This document shows, one piece after another, positions 52,897-61,568 of a DNA stretch of 64,000 nucleotides (the first letter of the stretch is position 1; the number at the start of each line of letters is the position of its first letter). Under the pieces are notes generated by a model that was not told the origin of the DNA, did not search any database, and saw nothing but the letters and a program-made list of their open reading frames with translations. Source of the stretch: RYN-230 sp963837335 (GTDB lineage Bacteria > Actinomycetota > Actinomycetes > Streptosporangiales > Streptosporangiaceae); NCBI GenBank assembly GCA_963837335.1, contig CAWINS010000002.1:1-64000 (forward strand). The letters are read 5' to 3'. The position numbers were made by a program, and so were the translations under genes.

Positions 52897-54575
52897 ACCG
52901 CCTCCTCCGTCCGGTTCCGGCCGGCCAGGCCGCGATCGCCGGTGCTGAGGTGGCCCGTGCTGAGATGGCCCGTGCTGAGATGGCCGGTGACGAGGCCGAG
53001 GTCGATCTGCGCGGCATCGCGCGCCCGCCAGGCGATGTGCTGGTCCGGCCGGACCAGCAGGAACTCCCCGCCCCACCGGTAGCCCGGCGGCGCCCGGAGC
53101 ACCTGCAGCGGGATACCCCGGCGGCGGGCCCGGTCCTCCGGCACCGCCACCGCGGAGTCGCCGGGACCGGCGGGCCCGAGCAGGGTGAACCCGGCACCCA
53201 GCCGGTCATACAGCGAGGCCCCGTCCGGCAGCCACGCGTGCGGCAGCCGCGCGCCCGGCGCGGCGTCCGGGATGTAGGTGCTCACGTCACGGGCGGCCTC
53301 GTCACCCGGTGCCGCCGCACCGGGTTGCCCGCCACCAGGTCCGGTGCCGGGCTGGATGACCGGCGACCCGGCGTAGGAGTACCCCAGCACCAGCCCGAGG
53401 CTGTGGAACTCCGACCGTTTCGCGGCCTGGATGGCCCGTTCGTCACGCGGCAGGTCCCGGGCCAGGCTGCGCATGTTGGCGGCCGCGCTCGCCACGGTCT
53501 GCTCGATGACGCCGCGGCGCTCCGGCTCGTAGCTGGCCAGCAGCGAGGCCGGCGCCCAGCCCTGCTCGACGGCGGCGATCTTCCACGCCACGTTGACCGC
53601 GTCACCCACCGAGGTGTTGAACCCGTGACCACCCCAGGGCGGGTTCACGTGGGCGCTCTCCCCGGCCAGGAACACCCGGCCGCCGCTGAACCGGTCCGCG
53701 ACCAGCATCCGGGCGGTCCACGGGTCTGAGGCCAGCAGCTCAAGCTCCACCGGGCCGCCGGCCAGGCCGGTGATCAGTTCCGCGGCGTGCGCCGCACCGT
53801 ACCCGGCGTCGATGCCGGGCAGGATGGCCCACCAGGTCCCGTGCAGGTCCAGCCGGCCGAGCAGTCCAGGGACGGCCGCGCCGAGCACCCAGTACTGCAC
53901 GGCCGGGCCGAGGTGGGTGTCCAGCGCCGGGGCCCGGAACACCACGTTGAAGTTGGGCCGCGGGTCGGCGTGCCCGCCGTAGCAGGCACCGATCTGCTCG
54001 CGGACCACCCCGGCGGCGCCGTCGCAGCCGATCAGGTAGCGGGCCGTAATCTGATATCTGGAGCCGTTGCCGTCCCGCACGGCGACCGTGACGGTGTCGT
54101 CCCGCTGGGCCAGGCCGGTGACGGCATGCCCGAGACGCAGGTCGGCCCCCGGCTGGCCGCGGACGTGCGCACGCAGCAGATCCTCCACGACGGGCTGGGG
54201 AACCTGCTGGCCCGCCTCGGCGAACCGCTCGTCCCGCTCCGTGGTCAGCCCGAACGCGCCGTCGAAGTCCGTGATGCGGGGCCCGGCCAGCGATTCGCAG
54301 AACGTGACCCGCTGCGACCAGGCGACGGGGAGCGGTGCGGCGGCGCGCAGTGCGCCCGCGAGTCCCCAGCGGCGCAGATGCTCCATGGTCCGCACGCTGG
54401 TGGTCTTGGCCCGTGGCCGGCGGTGCGACACGTGGGCCCGCGGCTCGATGATCACGCAGGCCACGCCGCGGCTGGCCAGTTCCGCGGCGGCGGCCAGCCC
54501 CGCCGGGCCGCCCCCGGCCACCAGGACCGGCGTGTCCTGGGCGCGCGTCCTGTCCGGTATCCCCACGACATGCAT
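52893..54575 (-). CDS. FAD-dependent aromatic monooxygenase
   Basis: 560 residues of the group A flavoprotein hydroxylase family (PheA/MhpA/TetX type). Rossmann motif VLVAGGGPAGLAAAAELASRG, DG motif YLIGCDGAAGVVREQIG, and GD motif RVFLAGESAHVNPPWGGHG (Glu for the usual Asp: GES in place of GD). A thioredoxin-like C-terminal domain follows. The very end carries a repeated TGHLSTGHLSTGHLSTGD, from three 15-bp DNA repeats. ATG 54575. It shares a 64-bp divergent control region with an IclR gene and leads the amidohydrolase and dioxygenase genes. Confidence 0.9.
   Translation of the reverse strand: MHVVGIPDRTRAQDTPVLVAGGGPAGLAAAAELASRGVACVIIEPRAHVSHRRPRAKTTSVRTMEHLRRWGLAGALRAAAPLPVAWSQRVTFCESLAGPRITDFDGAFGLTTERDERFAEAGQQVPQPVVEDLLRAHVRGQPGADLRLGHAVTGLAQRDDTVTVAVRDGNGSRYQITARYLIGCDGAAGVVREQIGACYGGHADPRPNFNVVFRAPALDTHLGPAVQYWVLGAAVPGLLGRLDLHGTWWAILPGIDAGYGAAHAAELITGLAGGPVELELLASDPWTARMLVADRFSGGRVFLAGESAHVNPPWGGHGFNTSVGDAVNVAWKIAAVEQGWAPASLLASYEPERRGVIEQTVASAAANMRSLARDLPRDERAIQAAKRSEFHSLGLVLGYSYAGSPVIQPGTGPGGGQPGAAAPGDEAARDVSTYIPDAAPGARLPHAWLPDGASLYDRLGAGFTLLGPAGPGDSAVAVPEDRARRRGIPLQVLRAPPGYRWGGEFLLVRPDQHIAWRARDAAQIDLGLVTGHLSTGHLSTGHLSTGDRGLAGRNRTEEAV
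52941..52985. repeat. Three 15-bp tandem repeats inside the monooxygenase gene
   Basis: Units GGTGCTGAGGTGGCC, CGTGCTGAGATGGCC and CGTGCTGAGATGGCC (52941-52985) encode TGHLS repeats near the C-terminus. The period is a multiple of three, so copy-number change keeps the frame. Confidence 0.85.
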
Positions 54576-54609
54576 GGTCGGTCAGCACGGCCCGGCTGTA
54601 CATCGGTGG

Positions 54610-54624
54610 TTTCATTGATTGGAA
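54610..54624. promoter_or_regulatory. IclR operator candidate in the divergent region
   Basis: TTTCA-TTGAT-TGGAA (54610-54624) is a 15-bp imperfect palindrome (one mismatch) in the 63-bp space between the monooxygenase and iclR genes. It lies directly before the iclR ribosome site AAAGGAGGGG. Confidence 0.5.
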
Positions 54625-54638
54625 CAAAGGAGGGGACC

Positions 54639-55436
54639 ATGGCCGACGGCACCCGGCCGCGCGGGGGGCGGCCCGCCCAGGGCGAGCCCGTTCTGGACCG
54701 GGCCTTCCGGATGCTCGGGTCCTTCGGTCCCGCGCACCGCTCGCTGTCCCTGACCTCGCTGAGTGCCCGGGCAGGCCTGCCCAAGCCCAGCGCCCTGCGC
54801 ATCGCCCGCAAACTCGTCGAATGGGGAGCCCTGGAACGCACCGCGGACGGCCGCTACGTGATCGGGGTGCGGCTGCTGGAAGTGGCCTCGCTCGCGCCGC
54901 GCGGGCACGGGCTGCGGGCCACCGCCCTGCCCTACCTGGAGGACCTGCACCAGGCCACCGGCCAGCACGTGCTGCTGGCCGTGCGGGACGGGCTCGAGGC
55001 CATCCTGGTCGAGCGGCTGTCCGCGCACGGCGCGGGCCAGGTGCTGTACCGGGTCGGGGGCCGGATGCCGCTGCATTCCACCGGGGTCGGGCTGGTCCTG
55101 CTGGCCTGCGCGCCCGCGCCGGTCCAGGACGAGATCCTGGCCGGTGACCTGACCCTGGAGCCCGAGCACACCCCGCTGTCCGCCCGGGACCTGCGGGCCC
55201 AGCTGGCGGCGGTCCGCCGGGACGGCGTGGCCGTGGCGTCCCGGCGGCACCCGGAGGCGATGACCTCGGTCGCCTGCCCGATCACCGGCCAGCGGCACCA
55301 GACCGTGGCGGCGCTGTCCGTGGTGACCCGGTCGGAGCGGCTGGAGCCGTCCGCCGTCCGCCCGGCGGTGGTCGCGGTGGCCCGCGCCATCTCCCGGGCG
55401 GTCTCCGCCGCGCCGGGCCCACATCCGGAGCGGTAG
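54639..55436 (+). CDS. IclR-family transcriptional regulator
   Basis: 265 residues. N-terminal winged helix (PVLDRAFRMLGSFGPAHR, then LPKPSALRIARKLVEWGALE) and a C-terminal effector domain (YLEDLHQATGQHVLLAVRDG, MPLHSTGVGLVLLA, VACPITGQRHQTVAALSVV). IclR regulators of aromatic catabolism bind pathway intermediates. ATG 54639 with AGGAGGGG. It is divergent from the FAD monooxygenase operon, its probable target, with an operator candidate in between. Confidence 0.93.
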   Translation: MADGTRPRGGRPAQGEPVLDRAFRMLGSFGPAHRSLSLTSLSARAGLPKPSALRIARKLVEWGALERTADGRYVIGVRLLEVASLAPRGHGLRATALPYLEDLHQATGQHVLLAVRDGLEAILVERLSAHGAGQVLYRVGGRMPLHSTGVGLVLLACAPAPVQDEILAGDLTLEPEHTPLSARDLRAQLAAVRRDGVAVASRRHPEAMTSVACPITGQRHQTVAALSVVTRSERLEPSAVRPAVVAVARAISRAVSAAPGPHPER

Positions 55437-55527
55437 CCCCCGCCCCGTGAACGCGATGCGGCCGCGACGCGTGTCATGGGCAGGATGAGCGCCGCGGGCC
55501 AGCGGCCGAGCCACCCGGGGAGCCAGG

Positions 55528-56395
55528 ATGCTGGGAGCAGGCAGTGCACCGCCACTGGTCACGCTGGGGGTCGCACTGCTGTGGATTCCCGGCTTATTCT
55601 GCCTGATCGCCATGGTCGTCTTGCTGATCGTCGGGTCACGCCTGTGGCGCGGCGGCCACGTGGCCCGCCAGGCCGCCCCGGCCCGCTGCGCGGACGTCCG
55701 GGCCGGGACCCGGCCCGTCCACCTGTCCGGGACCAGCAGCCCCGGCCCGCGCGGCCTGGTGACTGCGCCCGTCTCCGGCATCGAGTGCGTCTGGTACCGC
55801 GACCGCGTGTACCGCCTGTACGAGAGCAGCCGGTGGGAGGACGGAGCCGGCGGATGGGAGCAGGTGGCCACCCGGGCCGAGGAACGGGTGTGGGAAGGCG
55901 GCTCGGGCCCGTTCGCGCTGCGTGATGAATCCGGCCGCGTGCTGCTCGACCCGGTGGTAGTCGACCGCAGGACCACCACCAGGGGCTATCCGAAGGAAGA
56001 GGCCGTCGAACGACTACCGGGAGGAGGGCCCGGAGCCACGGAACTACAGCTACGGGCCAGTCGGCGTGCTCACCTCGTCGGGCCTGCTGCCCGCCAGGTT
56101 CCTCGACGGCTTCGCCGGGCCCGATGCGCGCACCTTCGGCTACCGGGTCACGGAAGAGGTCATCCGGCCCGGCCTCCCGTTCCACGTGTTCGGGGTCGCG
56201 GCGCAGCGCGACGGCCAGCCGATCATGGCACCGGTGGGCGATATCCCCGCCCTGTCCGCAGACGGCATGGGCCTGGTCCTCACCCGGGGAGGCAGGTCCG
56301 CCACCGCGATGGCGCTCTGCTTTGGCCTGGCCGGCGCCGCCTGCCTGGCGGCCTCGGCGCTGCTGCTGATCTTCCGCACGCACCTGCCCGGCTGA
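55528..56395 (+). pseudogene. GIDE-type (E3 ligase-like) membrane protein with one extra base
   Basis: Frame 1 (55528 to about 56005) has a membrane helix (LFCLIAMVVLLIVGSRLWRG), then CADVRAGTRPVHLSG, SGIECVWYRDRVYRLY and VDRRTTTRGYPKEEAVE, the pattern of bacterial GIDE-domain proteins. Frame 2 (about 56005-56395) continues DYREEGPEPRNYSYGPVGVL, PFHVFGVAAQRDGQPIMAP and a final helix ALCFGLAGAACLAASALLLI. Joined by dropping one base near 56005 the gene encodes 288 residues with a helix at each end. Role of bacterial GIDE proteins is unknown. Confidence 0.65.
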
Positions 56396-56415
56396 CCCGG
56401 CCTGCGGGACCAACT

Positions 56416-56428
56416 CCCCCCCCCCCCC
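56416..56428. repeat. Run of 13 cytosines
   Basis: An uninterrupted C13 tract 21 bp after the broken gene stop, in the space before the convergent enolase-family gene. Tracts this long slip both in replication and in sequencing. Confidence 0.95.
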
Positions 56429-56493
56429 GAAGGGTTCGGCACCATCCCGGTGCGTGCGTTCGCCCGGCTGCCGGAGTGACGCACCCGGCCTGG

Positions 56494-57600
56494 TCAGCCC
56501 GGCGACAGGTAGTGGGCGACAGCATCCTCGTCCCACTCCAGCCCGTTGCCGGGGACATCAGGCACCAGCAGGGTCCCGTCGCGGACCTGGAAGGGCCGGG
56601 CCAGGACCGGATCAGCCCAGTCCTGCCACTCCAGCCACTGCCGGGTCGGGGTGACCTGCATCAGGTGCCCGCTGACTTCGGGGTACAGGTGGGAGGACAT
56701 GGGCAGCCCGGCCACGTCCGCGAGGGCGGCGGCCTGCAGCCAGCCGGTCACCCCGCCGATCCGCATCAGGTCCGGCATGACCAGATCGCAGGCCTGGGCC
56801 GCGATGGCCTCGTGCATGGCCCGCGGGCCGTAGAAGTTCTCCCCCAGCATGACCGGGGTGGCGATGTCCCGGGCGATCCGGGCGTGGCCGTCCAGGTCGT
56901 CATAGCGCAGCGGCTCCTCGATCCAGGTCAGCCCCTCCCCGTCGAGCGCGCGGCAGCGCTCCAGCGCGTCGCCCAGGGCCAGGCCCTGGTTGTAGTCCGC
57001 GACCAGGGTGACCTCGGAACCGACCGCGGTCCGGACCCGGCGGACCGCCTCGAGGTCTTCGGCGGCCCGGTCCCGGCCCACCCGGACCTTCAGCGCGGTG
57101 AACCCGCCCTCGGCCAGCAGTTCGAGCGCCTCGTCGGCGACCGCGGCGGGCGGGATGAGGCCCAGGCCGTTGCTGTTGTAGGCGGGGACCGGCTCCAGGG
57201 TGCCGCCCAGGAGCCGGGCCAGCGGCAGCCCGGCCGCCTGGGCCAGGGCGTCCCACAGCGCGATGTCCAGGCCGGCCACCGCGGCCAGGGCCAGGCCCTG
57301 GTAACCGGCCAGCGCGAACCAGCCCCGGGCCTGCGCGAACGCCTGGCCAGGCGCGGCCGGCCGGCCCCGCAGCCCCGCACCCAGCTCATCCAGGATCGTG
57401 CGCAGTCCCGCCGTCGCACTGGCCAGGTACGGGGCCAGGTAGCCGTGGCCGGTGATGCCCTGTTCCGTGGTGACGTCGATGAGCAGCAACGGCCACCTGG
57501 CGAAGTGCCCCACCTTGGTGGCCAGTGGCCTGCGGAACGGCACCACCACCGCCCGGACGACCACATCCCGCACGACAAGCTCCGTGTCCGGTCCGCTCAT
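56494..57600 (-). CDS. Enolase-superfamily enzyme (mandelate racemase/muconate lactonizing type)
   Basis: 368 residues. Capping domain then TIM barrel. Catalytic Lys in TALKVRVGRD (K-x-R rather than K-x-K), metal ligands Asp in LVADYNQGLAL, Glu in LTWIEEPLRYDD and Glu in VMLGENFYGPR, and the general-base region MPDLMRIGG with His in MSSHLYPEVSGH. This is the mandelate racemase subgroup, which acts on alpha-proton-bearing carboxylates (racemases, acid-sugar dehydratases). An aromatic alpha-hydroxy acid would fit the nearby oxidase and catabolic genes, but specificity is not readable. Confidence 0.9.
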   Translation of the reverse strand: MSGPDTELVVRDVVVRAVVVPFRRPLATKVGHFARWPLLLIDVTTEQGITGHGYLAPYLASATAGLRTILDELGAGLRGRPAAPGQAFAQARGWFALAGYQGLALAAVAGLDIALWDALAQAAGLPLARLLGGTLEPVPAYNSNGLGLIPPAAVADEALELLAEGGFTALKVRVGRDRAAEDLEAVRRVRTAVGSEVTLVADYNQGLALGDALERCRALDGEGLTWIEEPLRYDDLDGHARIARDIATPVMLGENFYGPRAMHEAIAAQACDLVMPDLMRIGGVTGWLQAAALADVAGLPMSSHLYPEVSGHLMQVTPTRQWLEWQDWADPVLARPFQVRDGTLLVPDVPGNGLEWDEDAVAHYLSPG

Positions 57601-57750
57601 CTGGTCCCCTCGCCAGCCCGGCCCCGGCCAGGGCCTCGTCGTGTCATCCTGTCAACGAAACCTGGGCCTGCCCAGCCGCCCCGGTAGCCTCCTCCCCGCC
57701 GCGCCGGCCGGAAGGTGGTGACGGGCAACCCCCCGCCCGCCCGGACGTTC

Positions 57751-57778
57751 TTGACATATTCCAATATCGGAATACGAT
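57751..57778 (+). promoter_or_regulatory. Promoter with an operator embedded in its spacer
   Basis: -35 TTGACA (57751-57756), a 16-bp spacer, and -10 TACGAT (57773-57778). The palindrome TATTCC-AATATC-GGAATA (57757-57774) fills the whole spacer. A repressor bound there would exclude RNA polymerase. Confidence 0.72.
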
Positions 57779-57814
57779 TTCCGGCTATGACGCTGGCAGT
57801 CAAGGAGGCTTCCT

Positions 57815-58372
57815 GTGGCCAGGCTTATCTACATGACGATCATGTCTCTCGACGGCTACGTGGCCGACGAGAACGGCAAGTACGACTGGGCCATGCCTGA
57901 CGATGAGGTGTTCGGCTTCGTCAACGACTTCGAGCGGCCGGTCGGCACGTACCTCTACGGGCGGCGGCTGTATGAGGACATGACCGGCTGGGAGACCATG
58001 CCCCAGACGGGACAGTCGCCCCTGATGCTCGACTTCGCCCAGATCTGGCAGGCGGCCGACAAGGTCGTGTTCTCCCGCTCGCTGGAGGCGGTCTCCACCG
58101 CCAGGACGCGGATCGAGCGGGACTTCGACCCCGGGGCGGTCCGGCAGCTGAAAGCGCGCGCGGACCGGGACATCACGGTCGGCGGCCCGGTCCTGGCGGC
58201 CGAGGCGCTCAGGGCCGGCCTGGTCAACGAGTGCGGCCTGATCGTCTGCCCCGTCGTGGTGGGCGGCGGCAAGAAGGCCCTCCCCGGCGGGATGCGCCTG
58301 CCGCTCGAACTGCTGGCCGAGCGGCGTTTCGCCAACGGTGCGGTGTACCTGCGTTACGCCACCCGTCCCTGA
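57815..58372 (+). CDS. Dihydrofolate reductase-like (RibD C-terminal) protein
   Basis: 185 residues with the DHFR/RibD fold: ARLIYMTIMSLDGYVADENG, GTYLYGRRLYEDMTGWE, DKVVFSRSLEAVSTAR, then ITVGGPVLAAEALRAGLVNE and CGLIVCPVVVGGGKKALPG. This branch (YyaP/YwjB) is common as a regulated single gene; true DHFR activity is doubtful. GTG 57815 with AAGGAGG 9 bases upstream. It has the best sigma70-like promoter in the window, with an operator in the spacer, so it is tightly controlled. Confidence 0.88.
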   Translation: MARLIYMTIMSLDGYVADENGKYDWAMPDDEVFGFVNDFERPVGTYLYGRRLYEDMTGWETMPQTGQSPLMLDFAQIWQAADKVVFSRSLEAVSTARTRIERDFDPGAVRQLKARADRDITVGGPVLAAEALRAGLVNECGLIVCPVVVGGGKKALPGGMRLPLELLAERRFANGAVYLRYATRP

Positions 58373-58444
58373 TCAGCGGCCCTGACGACGGGCCTCTGAC
58401 CATGATGACGGGCCTGTGACGATCGGGCCCGGCGCACGGATTCC

Positions 58445-58459
58445 TCTGCTGCCAGCAGA
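58445..58459. promoter_or_regulatory. PopR-like box upstream of the clpP pair
   Basis: TCTGCT-GCC-AGCAGA (58445-58459) is a perfect 6-3-6 inverted repeat, 82 bp before the first clpP ATG. It has the same layout as the Streptomyces PopR box (TTCTGCC-N3-GGCAGAA), which activates the clpP3-clpP4 operon. Confidence 0.6.
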
Positions 58460-58540
58460 TTGCCTTGGCCGGGCGGGCCGGGGCGAACCATTGTTGATGG
58501 TGAGCCCGGATCCGGGGCCCAGACCGAGAGCAGGGAGATC

Positions 58541-59158
58541 ATGAAGCTTGCCGTTGCCGCACCCCCGACCGCCGCGGGCCTTGACGAACAGCTCATCAGC
58601 CGGCTGATGTTCCAGCGCATCGTCCTCCTCGGCACCGAGGTGGACGACGCGGTGGCCAACCGGCTCTGCGCCCAGCTGCTGCTGCTGTCCGCGGAGGATC
58701 CGCGCGGCGACATCAGCCTGTACATCAACTCCCCGGGCGGCTCGGTCAGCGCGGGCCTCGCGATCTACGACACGATGCGGCTGATTCCCAACGACGTCAG
58801 CACGCTGGCGCTGGGACTGGCCGGCAGCATGGCCCAGTTCCTGCTGTGCGCGGGGACCGCGGGCAAGAGGTTCAGCCTGCCGCACGCCCAGGTGCTGATG
58901 CACCAGGGCTCGGCCGGTTTCGGCGGCACCGCGGCCGACATAGAGATCTACGCCGAGCAACTCGGGCGCACCGGGGCCACGATGATGCGGCTGATCTCGG
59001 AGCACACCGGCCAGCCGCTGGAGCGGGTCGAGCACGACAGCATGCGCGACCGCTGGTTCAGCGCTGAGGAAGCCCGGGACTACGGGATCGTCGATCACAT
59101 CGTGGAACGACTCGATGACGTGCGCCCCGCCCTCGCGGGCCGGAAGGCAGGGCTGTGA
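58541..59158 (+). CDS. clpP: ATP-dependent Clp protease proteolytic subunit (first)
   Basis: 205 residues. Catalytic Ser in LGLAGSMAQFLLCAG, His in LPHAQVLMHQGSAGFGG, and the Asp region in RDRWFSAEEARDYG. INSPGGSVSAGLAIYDTM and MFQRIVLLGTEVDDAVANRL are canonical. Actinobacteria make mixed ClpP rings from two subunits. ATG 58541 with GGGAG; the frame upstream to 58460 has no support. Followed with a 4-bp overlap by a second clpP. Confidence 0.95.
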   Translation: MKLAVAAPPTAAGLDEQLISRLMFQRIVLLGTEVDDAVANRLCAQLLLLSAEDPRGDISLYINSPGGSVSAGLAIYDTMRLIPNDVSTLALGLAGSMAQFLLCAGTAGKRFSLPHAQVLMHQGSAGFGGTAADIEIYAEQLGRTGATMMRLISEHTGQPLERVEHDSMRDRWFSAEEARDYGIVDHIVERLDDVRPALAGRKAGL

Positions 59159-59766
59159 CCATGAGCCAGTACACGATCCCCACCGTGGTGGAGCGGACCG
59201 CGGCCGGCGAGCGGGCGTTCGACATCTACTCCCGGCTGCTGTCGGAGCGCATCGTCTTCCTCGGCACCGAGATCGACGACGGGGTGGCCAACGTGATCAT
59301 GGCGCAGCTGCTTCATCTCGAGGCGGCCAGCCCGGACCTCGAGATCAGCCTCTACATCAATTCTCCCGGCGGCTCGTACAGCGCCCTGACCGCGATCTAC
59401 GACACGATGCAGTACATCCGCCCGGACGTGGCCACCATCTGCATGGGGCAGGCGTCCTCGGCGGCGGCGGTGCTGCTGGCCGCGGGGGCGGCGGGCCGGC
59501 GGGCCGTGCTGCAGCACGCCAAGGTGCTGCTGCACCAGCCGTCGAGCCAGGCTCAGGGCGCGCTCCCCGACCTCGCCGTCCAGGCCAAGGAGGTGGCCAG
59601 GACCCGGCGTGAGGTCGAGGAGATCCTCAGCCGGCATACCGGCCACCCGGTGGACAAGATCAGGAGCGACACCGACCGGAACAAGACCTTCAGCGCCCGC
59701 GAGGCCGTCGCGTACGGCCTCGCCGACGAGGTCATCACGACCCGCCAGGCCGACCGGGCAGCCTAG
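59155..59766 (+). CDS. clpP: ATP-dependent Clp protease proteolytic subunit (second)
   Basis: 203 residues from GTG 59155, or 201 from ATG 59161. Catalytic Ser in MGQASSAAAVLLAAG, His in HAKVLLHQPSSQAQG, and DTDRNKTFSAREAVAYGLAD. The N-terminus is longer than that of the first subunit (IPTVVERTAAGERAFDIYSR), as in Streptomyces ClpP2/ClpP4. The 4-bp overlap ensures balanced synthesis of both subunits. The pair, its PopR-like box and a convergent ClgR/PopR-like gene form a self-contained regulon. Confidence 0.95.
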   Translation: MTMSQYTIPTVVERTAAGERAFDIYSRLLSERIVFLGTEIDDGVANVIMAQLLHLEAASPDLEISLYINSPGGSYSALTAIYDTMQYIRPDVATICMGQASSAAAVLLAAGAAGRRAVLQHAKVLLHQPSSQAQGALPDLAVQAKEVARTRREVEEILSRHTGHPVDKIRSDTDRNKTFSAREAVAYGLADEVITTRQADRAA

Positions 59767-59835
59767 CCGGGTAGCAGCACTGGCCGCGTGATCAGGCGGC
59801 CAGTACTGCTGGCCGGGTGATCATCTGGCCGGCCG

Positions 59836-60246
59836 TCACGCCGCGAGCAGGCACCGGGCCTCGCCGGGGGCAGGCGGCGACGGCGCCCGGCCACCGCCGG
59901 CCACATCCAGCCGGCCCGCGTCCCGCCGGCCGGTGTCCAGCCGGATGACCGTGCCCAGGCGGCCCTGGCCGGCCGCCAGATCGTGGGCGACCCCGGCCAG
60001 CAGCTCGGACAGGTCGATCCGCAGCGCGTCACAGATAGCGGCCAGGATTTCTGACGAGGCTTCCTTGCGCCCGCGCTCCACCTCGGACAGGTAGGGCACC
60101 GACACCCGGGCCACCCGGGACACGTCGGACAGGGTCCGGCCCTGCGCCCGCCGGGTGCGGCGCAGCCGCTCGCCGATCGTCGTCCGCAGCAGGGGCCGGG
60201 ACCGCCGCTCGTGTTCTCCGCGGCTGGTGATGACCGGACCACCCAT
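59836..60246 (-). CDS. ClgR/PopR-like XRE regulator
   Basis: 136 residues. The XRE helix-turn-helix core ERLRRTRRAQGRTLSDVSRV then VSVPYLSEVERGRKEASSE and ILAAICDALRIDLSELL matches ClgR, the activator of clp genes, and its paralog PopR. A Gly/Pro/Ala-rich tail ends in EARCLLAA; a C-terminal Leu-Ala-Ala is the kind of degron through which Streptomyces ClgR and PopR are cleared by ClpP, which would give negative feedback. ATG 60246 has GGAGG 9 bases before it. Convergent with the clpP pair. Confidence 0.82.
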   Translation of the reverse strand: MGGPVITSRGEHERRSRPLLRTTIGERLRRTRRAQGRTLSDVSRVARVSVPYLSEVERGRKEASSEILAAICDALRIDLSELLAGVAHDLAAGQGRLGTVIRLDTGRRDAGRLDVAGGGRAPSPPAPGEARCLLAA

Positions 60247-60414
60247 CGCCGTCGCCTCCGTGGCTGCGTTCGTGACCCGCCGGGCGGGTCCGGGCCAGCT
60301 CACCGTACCCGCGGGGGCTGCGGTCCCGGAAGCGTTTTCGCGGCCGGCGTACAGCGGACCGTGATCAGGGAATCCGGCGGGGCAGGAGATCCGGGGGGCC
60401 AGCCGATCCGGCGG

Positions 60415-61568
60415 TCAGGAGAGCTCGGTCTCGCGCTGGAGCTCATCACGGCGCTGCAACTGGGCGGTGCGGTCCGGATCGGGCGCCAGTTCCCCGACCG
60501 AGGCACCGCCGGCCGCCGACTTCGTGGCGCCCGGCGGGAGCCTGGTGGCAGCCACCGCCACCGAGCCGTCCAGCTCGGTCTGCCACAGCCAGCCCTCGGC
60601 CTGGGTGACCCCGGGCCCCAGCACCACCGAGGATCCCCTCGCGAACAGGCCGGCCGCCCCGGCCAGCCACGCCAGGCTGCCGACCACGCGCACCAGGTCG
60701 GGGAGGCCATGCAGGTATGCGCCCGCGTAGATCACGCCCGCGGTCAGGACCGCGGTGGCGGCGATGAGCCACCAGAACCGCCTGATCATCTCCACCGCTC
60801 CCCTGCGGCCTGCCGCCAGGTAGTCAGAGAGGGACAGGATGTCCCGTGCGGCCTTCTCGCCGGTGAGCAGCTCGCGCCAGATCCGGCCCTGGACCCGGAT
60901 CGTGGCCCGGGCCGCAGCCCAGTCCCCCAGCTGCCGGTCCCCCGCGACCCAGCGCTGCCAGTCATGCAGGCCGCGGCTCACCGCGTAGGCCGTGTGGTCA
61001 GGCAGGAGCGTCTTCAGATCCGCCAGCCAGTCCTTGACCGTAATCAGCCGGCCCGCCTCGAACACGCAGCGGAACTGGTCCGCCCGCTCCTCCTCCGTCA
61101 TCGCGCCGGCCGGCCGCAGGGCCGTTTCCGCGATGGCCCGGCCGAGCCCGTAGGCCTTGCCGAGCACGAAGTCCGCGACGGTCAGGGCTTCGAGGATGCG
61201 GCAGTGCAGGGTGAAGATCGCGTCGAGGGTGCCGTCCCGGCGGCGCGCCGGATCGGTCAGCGCAGCCAGCACGTCCGACATCGCTTCCATCAGCACGGGC
61301 GGCGGGTCAGCCAGCAACTGCTCCAGCTGAGACTGGATCTGCTCCCCCAGCCAGGTCGAACTGGCTGGCGCCCGGGAATTCGGAACGTCCCGGCAGGTGA
61401 TTGCCCCGGGGCGGGTCGGTCGCCGGGCCCTGGTGCACCGGGGAGTGGAACAGCTGGGCTACCTGCCAGCCCAGGGCCACGGCGCGGGAGATCCCGAGGT
61501 GGGCGAAGGGCAGCACCTGGCCATTCACGCTGGGCGGCGTGCCGCCATGCACCGCGATTTCACTCATC
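60415..61568 (-). pseudogene. Hypothetical membrane-anchored protein with a one-base deletion
   Basis: Frame 1 (ATG 61568): SEIAVHGGTPPSVNGQVLPF, ALGWQVAQLFHSPVHQG, ending about RSEFPGAS. Frame 2 (to stop 60415): STWLGEQIQSQLEQLLADPP, FTLHCRILEALTVADFVLGK, WLADLKTLLPDHTAYAVSRG, one membrane helix pair (WWLIAATAVLTAGVIYAGAY, VVGSLAWLAGAAGLFARG) and a soluble end. No start with a ribosome site opens frame 2. The total is one base short of a multiple of three. Joined, it would be 384 residues. I do not recognise a named family. Confidence 0.65.

Noticed and set aside
58483..58488. GCGAAC as part of a ClgR box before clpP
   Set aside because: Only one half-site is present; the upstream half GTTCGC is missing. 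The 6-3-6 palindrome nearby is a better candidate.
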